From contig JANBTH010000436.1 of NCBI GenBank assembly GCA_027578815.1, positions 1 to 17,423 of the forward strand: 17,423 nt of DNA, read 5' to 3'. Below are positions 1 through 6,870 of this stretch, piece by piece. The stretch is from Coemansia sp. RSA 1804. Lineage: Eukaryota; Kickxellomycota; Kickxellomycetes; Kickxellales; Kickxellaceae. The notes below the pieces were generated by a model. The model was not told where the DNA came from, did not search any database, and saw only the letters and a program-made list of their open reading frames with translations. Position 1 is the first letter of the stretch. The number at the start of each line of letters is the position of its first letter. A program made the position numbers and the translations under genes.

Positions 1-165
1 AAGCGACCGAAACACGCAGTATCTCTCTTGACAAATCCACGAGCCGACGAGAACGACGGAATACCGAAATGGCCGCGCACAACGAATGACCGCGAGACGG
101 AGATGAGACACTCCAACTCTGCCACAAATAGGGCACTCTTCAACCGACTCGTTGGTCGGGTCTGA
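1..165 (+). CDS. Possible 3' end of an edge-truncated gene or retroelement ORF
   Basis: Frame 1 is open from the left edge for 54 codons and stops at TGA 163-165. The translation is charged and polar (it contains ADENDGIPKWPRTTNDRETE) and matches no family I recognise. This stretch is visibly more GC-rich than the DNA that follows, and an AATAAA lies about 190 bp after the stop, which fits the end of a transcribed plus-strand gene. The minus strand is also open here, over 189-1 for 63 codons, and contains a CxxC...H...C pattern (ECPICGRVGVSHLR), so the coding strand is uncertain. A retroelement end is an alternative. Nothing upstream is visible to settle it. Confidence 0.22.
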   Translation, partial: KRPKHAVSLLTNPRADENDGIPKWPRTTNDRETEMRHSNSATNRALFNRLVGRV

Positions 166-353
166 CAACCTTTGCCTACTTGTTTGTAGCTACTACCGGA
201 CCCGGGCTGGACGTTAAAATCTAGCTATTCCACGCCCTTTGGGCGACAGGACGATAGGTCGGATGATAGAGCTCACGAAGGGCAATTGGCGGCTTATCTT
301 CTTCTCTTTGATTACGATTTTTCTGTGTATTTCTTAGTCGGATTAGATCCTTC

Positions 354-359
354 AATAAA
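354..359 (+). terminator. Candidate poly(A) signal AATAAA
   Basis: Canonical hexamer inside a T-rich context about 190 bp after the stop at 165. It supports a plus-strand transcript ending here only if the left-edge ORF is real. Confidence 0.25.
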
Positions 360-1195
360 TATATTTTCTCTCTGTTTCAATTAAGCTGTACATAGTGCGA
401 AACCAATATAAAGCCTGAATTTCTTTTTAATTAACGTGTTAGACAGACAGGGATATGGAGACACAAAACTTTAATTCAAGAAGCATGACAAGAAACTCAT
501 TACAAAAAGCAAGGAAAGAGGAGACTTGGAGACAGGATGTGTGACTTGACAAAAAGACGAAAAAGGCGATAAAGGAAGAAAACTAGTTGGAATGAACTCT
601 GTATTGAATTAAGAGCGGAGATGCAGTCTACTCTTAGCCGACAAACAGTGCGCATAGAACAGAACGGCAGTCAGTCCGGTAATTTCGTGATAGCTGAAGA
701 CCGTCGAGTTGGCCCTCTCAAGCCCAAACCCCTGGCTATAGTTATTAAGATAAAAAAGAATTCAAATAGTTTTACACTACTCACGTTGTTGGGTCCCTTT
801 ACCCACTTTTAGCCTGGAATCTAATAAGTTTTTATGAAGTTTATATTTATAATCCATATGAAATAGCCAATGTCTCTGGCGTGTCCATTTTTTTGTTTTT
901 CTTATACCAGAGCAACATTTGTTTTCTCCCCTAATTTTCTTTTGGGCACTTGTGGCTGGATTATGGCCAACTACCTGCTATATTAACGCTAATAACCATA
1001 AATACACTCACAATATTACAGTTGAATTATTGCTACTCTTGGTTTTCTTTCTGTTGATAAACGCTTCCTTTTTGGAAAGAACTCTATTAACTTTGCTATA
1101 GATGTTGAATGCATTGTAGAACCATAGTGAACTACTAGAAAGCATCAACTCTGACTCTAACAATTGCGGGAGAATCAAAAGCGTGCTTGGACACC

Positions 1196-1209
1196 CAGGT
1201 GGGCACCTG
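1196..1209. repeat. CAGGTG-GG-CACCTG palindrome
   Basis: Perfect 6-bp inverted repeat with a 2-bp centre. Each arm is an E-box (CANNTG), so it could bind a bHLH-type factor. It lies 420 bp before the LPMO start. A regulatory role is inferred only from the symmetry. Confidence 0.3.
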
Positions 1210-1500
1210 TGGTTCAGATGATCTCAATGAAGCGCATATTAATAATTGCCATATTATCTTATGATGACATTCGGTGTGACGTTCTTGATATATTACCAAT
1301 TCATTTTGGTGCTAAACCTTATTTATTAGCACAATGAAGCTTGAATGGACGAAAGACAAAGCAAGAAAGCAATTGATGCGATGTACTCTCTTGCTATTGT
1401 CCAATTAGCCTTTTTCAATTCTTCTATTCTCCTATTTGACTATTCGGGTTGTTTTCATCTTTCCGTTTAGCTGGCAGTATGATTGTCCTGTTCGGCAGGG

Positions 1501-1508
1501 TATATATA
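1501..1508 (+). promoter_or_regulatory. TATA box of the LPMO gene
   Basis: TATATATA lies 131 bp upstream of ATG 1632, with no other gene between. This spacing allows a 5' leader of about 100 nt. Confidence 0.55.
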
Positions 1509-1631
1509 CGCTAGTGTGACTAGTAACAATGGGAATTCCTTGGGTATTTCATTTCCATTTGCACTAAACAGCTACTTGAATGCTTCTTTTCTTGGTTGTT
1601 GATAACTGCCTATAGATATCAATAAGAAGTA

Positions 1632-2405
1632 ATGCTCGGAAAACTGTTCTCTCTACTGGCGCAGACTGCCATTGTCCTAGGACACATGCAGCTAACGGAG
1701 CCATGCCCCCGGTACTCTTTTCAATGCAAAACGCAGCCCACGCTCCCAGCAGGAGAAACCATTGACTACAACCTGAGCACGCCAATTGGAAGCAACGGCA
1801 ACATACTGGCGCCGTTCTGCAAGCACACGGAGCCATGGCCGACGGTAACTAGCACGTGGACCGCGGGACAACCGGTGACTGTTGAGTTTGCAACGTACGG
1901 AGCCACGCACTCGGGCGGCCACTGCGAGTTCTCGCTCTCCTACGACGGCGGCCAAACCTACGTGGTTGTGCACCAGGAGCTCCGCTACTGCTTCTACACC
2001 GGCAACCCGAATAGCGGTGGATCCGGCTCGGTGCGGTCGTACACCTTTGATCTTCCTAGCTCCGTTCCCGGCACTGACCATGCTGTCTTTGCCTGGTCGT
2101 GGGTCAATGCCTCCGGCAACCGCGAGTTCTACTCAAACTGCGCCGATGTGGCTATTGCTGGCGCTCCCGGATCATATTCCGCCAAACAGATTACTTTTGC
2201 CAACTACGGCGCTGATTACCCGTTGATCCCGGAGTTCCTTGGCAACTACGATACTGGCATCGAGTTCTACACCACCAACGTAACTACCGTCACCGTAAAT
2301 GGCCCCGGTTTCTCTGCTTACCCCGCTATCACGACAACTTCTACCTCTGCAGGCTCGTCTACCTCGTCTGCTCCGTACTCTGCCACGCCAACCTCCACAG
2401 CCTAG
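1632..2405 (+). CDS. Secreted AA11-like lytic polysaccharide monooxygenase
   Basis: Intronless, 257 aa. Residues 1-17 form a signal peptide. Cleavage after Gly17 exposes His18, the N-terminal half of a copper histidine brace. The second brace histidine is His93 in ATHSGGHCEFSLSYDGG, which resembles the AA11 pattern HxGGxCxxSLSYD. VFAWSWVNASGNREFYSNCA at 152-171 matches the conserved C-terminal core of AA11 and related chitin-active LPMOs, with Tyr167 the likely axial residue. Cysteines 25, 32, 63, 98, 120 and 170 allow three disulfides. Residues from about 230 to the end are a Ser/Thr/Ala/Pro-rich tail, probably O-glycosylated, with no carbohydrate-binding module. The family cleaves crystalline polysaccharides (chitin for AA11) oxidatively outside the cell. 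Substrate here is inferred. Codons are GC-rich at third positions, unlike the F-box-like gene downstream. AA9 and AA10 fit the motifs less well. Confidence 0.88.
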   Translation: MLGKLFSLLAQTAIVLGHMQLTEPCPRYSFQCKTQPTLPAGETIDYNLSTPIGSNGNILAPFCKHTEPWPTVTSTWTAGQPVTVEFATYGATHSGGHCEFSLSYDGGQTYVVVHQELRYCFYTGNPNSGGSGSVRSYTFDLPSSVPGTDHAVFAWSWVNASGNREFYSNCADVAIAGAPGSYSAKQITFANYGADYPLIPEFLGNYDTGIEFYTTNVTTVTVNGPGFSAYPAITTTSTSAGSSTSSAPYSATPTSTA

Positions 2406-2505
2406 ACGAAAATGAAGCCCTTCATTAGCTCACTAACGAATTTAGTACGTTTTGGTAGACGGCTGTTTTTCTTTCTTTAATTACATTGCTCTTTGTAGAT
2501 TACAA

Positions 2506-2511
2506 AATAAA
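2506..2511 (+). terminator. Poly(A) signal of the LPMO gene
   Basis: AATAAA 100 bp after the LPMO stop, preceded by a T-rich stretch. The position is typical for a fungal 3' UTR. Confidence 0.5.
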
Positions 2512-2583
2512 CTCTTCTTTATGCAAAAAACAAACATTTCCGACATCCAAAGTACTGCGTGAAGCGTGCAGAAAAGGATAAAA

Positions 2584-2691
2584 ATGATAGTGCAATTTTC
2601 TTTTATTTTCTTGTGTGTTCTTGTACTTTTATGCTCTACTACCTTTATAGTATTTATTGTTTATTGCTTGTATATTCTAACCCAAGAATGA
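2584..2691 (+). other. Upstream ORF overlapping the hydrolase start by ATGA
   Basis: ATG 2584 opens a 35-codon frame that is almost entirely hydrophobic. Its TGA (2689-2691) overlaps the likely hydrolase start codon (ATG 2688-2690) as ATGA. A GATAAAAA element at 2577-2584 could be a TATA box. If so, the transcript would start downstream of 2584 and exclude this uORF. It counts only if transcription begins before 2584. Confidence 0.3.
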
Positions 2692-3788
2692 CTAAAAAGA
2701 TTGCCGATGATGGCTCTGTGCTGCCTGTTGAGGCTTTAGGCAGTCCCATTTGGAAGCACCTGCACAAGAGAGGAAAGGTGGACATAAACGACAGCTACAG
2801 CACCAGTTTACCACCAGTGCACATATACTACGAGATTTACGGAAGCGGGACTGAACGCGTGGTCTTTATCAACGGTAAGCAACAAGACTCACAACGCATT
2901 TTCTAGATGCAAAGATGAGGTTGTAATATGAACATATCACTAACGTACATAAACCGACGTGTTTGCATTTAACTAGGCATGTGCTCCAACCGCAGCATGT
3001 GGGAAGCCAACGTTGAGCAGCTCCTCACACTTGGCACCAACTACCAGTGTCTGGTGTACGACCACCGGGGCACCGGGCATTCGGATGGCGGAATCAGAAT
3101 CACAGCAACGTCGGTATCCACACTTGCGTCAGACCTGAAGAAGCTGATGGGCATAGTTGGATGGCGCGACGGCAAGACTAACATTGTTGGCGTAAGCATG
3201 GGTGGCAATGTGGCACTCAACTTTGCGTGCCACCACTCCGATGCAGTTAAAACGCTGACGCTGGGCGCATCGTTTGCCAAAATGAACTTTCCTCCGCTGA
3301 CCCATGTTGCTGACACCGCTCGTGTTATTTGCTCGTGGAATCCAGCTACAAAGTTCAGAAACGCCTGTTTTGCCCAGTACCCGCGCGACCATCTGTTGTC
3401 GCCCGCTCCAGCAGACTCCGGATGCAACAACATGTTGGACTACTATGCGGTTGTCTCTTCAAGAAAGTCCAAATACAAGGGCCACATGTCCAAGCTCGCA
3501 ACGCTGGGACAGCTGCTCTGCGTATTTCGCCATAAAATAACGGCTGCTCAGCTGGCCGAGCTAGGCAGATTGCTTCCCAACAAGCAGATACTAGTGCTGG
3601 CTGGTGCGCGTGACCGTGTTGTGAACCCCAAAAAATCCGAGTATATTGCCAATTGCATTGGCCGCGATACCGTGATATATGAAGTTTTTGACCAGGCCGC
3701 CCACGCCCTGCATTCCCAGGAGTATACAAGATTTTCTTGTAGTGTCCATTCAATGATCTCCAACTTTAACAAACAGCAGAACGCGTAG
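2688..3788 (+). CDS. Alpha/beta hydrolase, copy 1
   Basis: Two exons, 2688-2874 and 2977-3788, joined in phase 1, encode 332 aa. Motifs follow the alpha/beta hydrolase fold: an oxyanion-hole loop after strand 3 (VVFINGMCSNRSMW), the DHRGTGHS turn near residue 90, the nucleophile elbow GVSMGG with Ser136, the acid Asp275 in GARDRVVNP, and His305 in DQAAHALHSQEY. A lid-like insertion with SPAPADSGC precedes the acid strand. Family members hydrolyse esters, lactones or epoxides, and the substrate cannot be read from sequence. ATG 2688 was chosen because it aligns with the start of the paralogue at 15708 and has A at -3. An in-frame ATG at 2631 would add a hydrophobic 19-residue extension. No C-terminal membrane segment is present. 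Identity to copy 2 is roughly one half. Confidence 0.9.
2875..2976 (+). other. Intron of hydrolase copy 1
   Basis: 102 bp, GTAAGC...CTAG, with a CTAAC branch-like site at 2940-2944 about 33 nt before the acceptor. Splicing restores the reading frame through the glycine of VVFING-MCSN, at the same codon and phase as in copy 2. Confidence 0.92.
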
Positions 3789-3915
3789 CGAGTATCCTAG
3801 TTTAAGCTGAATAGAACAGTGTTATTTAGCAATGTGAACAACGTTAGATGTGCATTTTATTTAAAATGTGTATCAGCTGTCTTATTAAAAAAACTCATAG
3901 TAACTAGGCAGCTCT

Positions 3916-3921
3916 AATAAA
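3916..3921 (+). terminator. Poly(A) signal of hydrolase copy 1
   Basis: AATAAA 128 bp after the stop codon, and the first canonical hexamer downstream. Confidence 0.45.
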
Positions 3922-4031
3922 GTGACAACCGCAGCATTGCAAAATATTAATATTCCTAATGAATTCAAACACATCTCATAATCTATAATTGAAAAACGTG
4001 ACTTTTGAATTTGGATATTAATTTAGCAATT

Positions 4032-4048
4032 ATGTACAAATTGTACAT
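4032..4048. repeat. ATGTACAA-A-TTGTACAT palindrome
   Basis: Perfect 8-bp inverted repeat around a single A, inside an AT-rich spacer. It could be a binding site for a dimeric regulator or a chance AT-rich palindrome. Confidence 0.35.
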
Positions 4049-4371
4049 TTAATTAGTTTATATTTGTGTATTTAATAATTAAAAGCAAAACTTTAAAGTC
4101 TCTGAGCTTTTTCAACAAAAAAAGAAAAACGCTTACAAATTTTTGTTGCTTTTTAGCTAGCATACGTTTAATAAGGATTTATAGTGGTATATTCAATAAA
4201 AATAAAACGTAAACAAGCTAAAGAAAACCTCTCACCCAATGTTGCAGATAACGATCAGGTATAGTCCCGGCGATATAGTTTCTGATCGTTTCCCATGAAA
4301 ACACGTGATACAGTTCGTTTACTTTATCACAATACGTGTAAATTAATATGTTTTTACAGGCAAGGGGCAAA

Positions 4372-4379
4372 GGTATAAA
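4372..4379 (+). promoter_or_regulatory. TATA box upstream of the small ORF
   Basis: GTATAAAT lies about 80 bp before ATG 4454. That is nearly the same distance as the TATA elements before the two oxidase genes, which favours real transcription of the small ORF. Confidence 0.5.
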
Positions 4380-4398
4380 TGCCAAACAAAACACTCCT

Positions 4399-4438
4399 GC
4401 TTGAATGCTAAGATGTTTCTTCATATCTTCATTCAAGC
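4399..4438 (+). repeat. Hairpin in the presumed 5' leader of the small ORF
   Basis: GCTTGAATG (4399-4407) pairs perfectly with CATTCAAGC (4430-4438). After a 2-nt bulge, AAGAT (4410-4414) pairs with ATCTT (4425-4429), leaving a 10-nt loop. The 14-bp stem sits between the TATA box and the ATG and ends 15 nt before the start codon, where it could hinder ribosome scanning. Confidence 0.55.
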
Positions 4439-4453
4439 TAAACATTACTCAAG

Positions 4454-4651
4454 ATGCCTGATAAACAACCCACTACAACAACGTTTTCAAAGTATGATCC
4501 AAAGATATTAGTGGATACTGCATCAAAATTAGATGGCAAACTAGTTGAAACAAAGCGTAGTTCAAATACCACAGGCACACCCAATCAGCTAGCAGATCCT
4601 AGAGTAGCAGAAGTTATGTTCAAAAAAGATATAAGGAATGGAAGCAGATAA
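4454..4651 (+). CDS. Small hypothetical protein, 65 aa
   Basis: ATG 4454 has a favourable context (CAAGATGCC) and opens a 65-codon frame ending at TAA 4649-4651. The product is hydrophilic and Thr/Lys/Asp-rich, starting MPDKQPTTTTFSKYDPKILV, with no signal peptide, membrane segment or cysteines. I recognise no family. Support for a real gene comes from the TATA box 80 bp upstream, the leader hairpin, the balanced amino-acid composition, and an AATAAA at 4812-4817. No good splice donor lies inside the frame, so it does not look like a first exon. It could still be a gene relic. Codon use is AT-rich like the F-box-like gene downstream. Confidence 0.45.
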   Translation: MPDKQPTTTTFSKYDPKILVDTASKLDGKLVETKRSSNTTGTPNQLADPRVAEVMFKKDIRNGSR

Positions 4652-5008
4652 GCAAAATTTTCTGACAAAAGTACAGGAAACAGATAGACTGATGAGTAAA
4701 CGGTACGTAAAGTACCAAAGATACAAGTGTTAGAGAAAAGGAGGTGAATGAGGCAATATTTTTGTTGAAAGTAACAGTTTTTTTGTTTTTTTTTTAAAAT
4801 GGCTAATAAGTAATAAAAATACTTTTCTGATATGGACGCTGTCAATCATGTAATTTCTTAAATATTGGCATTCAACTACCAATAGCTCAGATGTACACTA
4901 CTTTGCACAGAGTAAATGGATAACAAAATATTGTCACACCTTCATGTTTCCAAATAAAATTAAATCCGCAATGACTTCTATCTACAAAGAGAATAGGGTC
5001 TACCTATT
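4652..5008. other. Intergenic region with a candidate poly(A) signal
   Basis: AT-rich spacer between the small ORF and the F-box-like gene. AATAAA at 4812-4817 could end the small ORF's transcript. No clear TATA box for the next gene is seen, and no other coding potential. Confidence 0.5.
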
Positions 5009-5101
5009 ATGAGCAAAGACAAAGGATTGCTTCTTTTTGCGCTTTCTCTTGTTTCTATTTGGTTTCATTTAAAAATTTCTACTATATTATACATACTGAA
5101 A

Positions 5102-6691
5102 ATGCACGTTGAAAAATTGAATAACGATATTTTATCTCAAATACTGGGGGCTACAGTATTCGGCACTGATAGAGGCATTGACGATTGGAGGTCCACTATA
5201 CCGCTTCTTCATGTAAACCAGCGTTGGCGTGGCCTTGCTGCTCCTTTGGTGCTGAAGAATGTGCTAATTGAGTCATATTCAATGGTTAGCAATACACAAC
5301 CAAAGCTTGTGTCCAACTTACCGTTTGTTACAATTGGCAAAAACCACAAGCACATACGGTCCTTAAAAATTAGACCTCACTTTAGTATGGGCAGCTTGAT
5401 GGTTTACAGAGAACTGTATAAAACTATAGTTGAATACCGCCAGAAGCTGGGTAAAATTCAGACAATAACCATGGGTACCTTTGATTGGGACTGGAATGAA
5501 GAAAACTATTTTGTCAGACTGATGGTGTCTCAGCTAGGCAATCTGGCAATAAAAACAATGCCCAATGTCACGGCTCTGGAATTTTACGAATCTTCCACAT
5601 CCATTATACCAGACGACGTTTACGGGCCCTTTATCGACAAATACAAGCATCAGCTTGCCAGGCTTGTTATTGATAACACATTTACACTGCCACAGAACTA
5701 CTCACTGAGCAAGTTGTCAGATTTGGAAATAAGCCTTGGAGTACCTGCAAATATAAGAAATTCATTTGATATCGTTGCTGACTCGCTGGTGCGGCTATTG
5801 CTGATTGAATCACCACACTTGTACCAATGGGAAAACTTTAGGAATAGCGGTGGCAATCAGTCACAGAATACCATCAAGTTCTGGTGCTTGAAAAGCTTGA
5901 AAATTGTGTATACACTAAACGACAACAGCCAACCTAAGTTGTCAGAAAACGGCATAACGTTGCATTTTCCGGTGCTAGAAGAGTTGTACTTGACAAACCT
6001 TACAACCAGAAGCTCAATATTACAACGTTGTGTATTTCCACAAAGTCTGTCATTTGTTAAACTTAGAGCGTCTACCAACAACCTAGGGTTGCTCGCACAG
6101 TCCAGAATAATGATACCGCAGCCAGACACGCTTGCATTATCGATTAACATACACACGGAGACAGAAGAACAAGACGAATCAGAATATATGAGCAATGTAA
6201 TCAATATGTTTCTTGGACAATACCATGGACGCAATAGAACAGTGCTGGACAATTATATTGGTTGCAATTATAAACCAGACTATAAAGTGGCAAAGCTTGC
6301 CAATCTTTCAACAATACATTTGAAGCTGTGCAAGTCTATGACAACAGTTGTAGATGCAATTGTAAATGCGCCAGACCTTGTTACCCTTTGTGCAATTGTT
6401 CCCCCAAGCTTTCAAATGCTTGATCTGGCTCCAAACACATTTGCAGAAACATTGGAGCCATTTAACACAAAGTTGGAGAATCTGGTACTGGATTGTGATA
6501 TGTGCGCTGGCAATTCACCTGAAAAGTATCTAGCAAATATTACCTACTTGATGCTACGCATTTCTTCATTAAAAAAGGTCCATATCGAGGATCTTGTTCT
6601 TAAAGACATTGATGAGTTTATTCAATCAAACAAGAACAGATATCCTCACTTGGATAACGTACAGACTGGCTATTTTATTAATTTAAAGTGA
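5102..6691 (+). CDS. F-box-like / leucine-rich-repeat protein
   Basis: Intronless, 529 aa from ATG 5102. The first ~50 residues (LNNDILSQILGATV, then STIPLLHVNQRWRGLAAP and a VLKN helix) resemble the degenerate F-box N-terminus that I associate with expanded families in Kickxellales fungi. The rest is a series of irregular leucine-rich repeats, for example HQLARLVIDN, LSKLSDLEISL, CLKSLKIVY, FPVLEELYLTNL, LANLSTIHLKL, TKLENLVLDC and SSLKKVHIEDL, usual for substrate-recognition modules. By family, it would bind Skp1 in an SCF ubiquitin ligase, with an unknown target. An in-frame ATG at 5009 would add 31 mostly hydrophobic residues. I prefer 5102 because the family-like domain begins right there. 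Third positions are AT-rich, unlike the LPMO and alanyl-tRNA synthetase genes. Confidence 0.8.
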   Translation: MHVEKLNNDILSQILGATVFGTDRGIDDWRSTIPLLHVNQRWRGLAAPLVLKNVLIESYSMVSNTQPKLVSNLPFVTIGKNHKHIRSLKIRPHFSMGSLMVYRELYKTIVEYRQKLGKIQTITMGTFDWDWNEENYFVRLMVSQLGNLAIKTMPNVTALEFYESSTSIIPDDVYGPFIDKYKHQLARLVIDNTFTLPQNYSLSKLSDLEISLGVPANIRNSFDIVADSLVRLLLIESPHLYQWENFRNSGGNQSQNTIKFWCLKSLKIVYTLNDNSQPKLSENGITLHFPVLEELYLTNLTTRSSILQRCVFPQSLSFVKLRASTNNLGLLAQSRIMIPQPDTLALSINIHTETEEQDESEYMSNVINMFLGQYHGRNRTVLDNYIGCNYKPDYKVAKLANLSTIHLKLCKSMTTVVDAIVNAPDLVTLCAIVPPSFQMLDLAPNTFAETLEPFNTKLENLVLDCDMCAGNSPEKYLANITYLMLRISSLKKVHIEDLVLKDIDEFIQSNKNRYPHLDNVQTGYFINLK

Positions 6692-6870
6692 CCACTGAAG
6701 ATACCATGCAATTTTTCATACTCTTTTCTTTTTCATTTAGGATTTTTTAGGATTTTATAGCCATGTTTCAAACAAAGGTTTTTACTGTTTATTGTTCTGT
6801 CACGCAACAAAACCGGCGACTATGAAAGAGCTACGCTTTGCGTAAAATATAATAGACAATTCCTCTACAA
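6692..6870. other. Convergent 3' UTR region
   Basis: Short spacer shared by the 3' ends of the F-box-like gene (+) and the MATE gene (-). TTTATT at 6788-6793 is AATAAA on the minus strand, 78 bp past the MATE stop. No canonical AATAAA follows the F-box-like gene. Confidence 0.5.

Larger units (their letters stand above)
166..1500. other. Gene-poor intergenic region
   Basis: About 1.3 kb, mostly AT-rich, with no gene I can support. It holds an AATAAA at 354-359 that could end a transcript entering from the left, and a short GC-rich palindrome at 1196-1209. The short open frames (for example 621-812) have no family resemblance and no promoter near them. The right-hand end is presumably the upstream regulatory region of the LPMO gene. 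Confidence 0.6.
3789..4371. other. AT-rich intergenic region
   Basis: 3' UTR of hydrolase copy 1, with AATAAA at 3916-3921, followed by very AT-rich DNA with a 17-bp palindrome at 4032-4048. I see no gene. Confidence 0.6.

Noticed and set aside
621..812. 63-codon plus-strand frame with an ATG
   Set aside because: No family resemblance, no clear TATA nearby, and a composition like translated AT-rich spacer.
4218..4445. 75-codon minus-strand frame starting 9 bp from the small ORF
   Set aside because: It lies over the TATA box and hairpin of the plus-strand small ORF, resembles no family, and has no promoter of its own that I can see.
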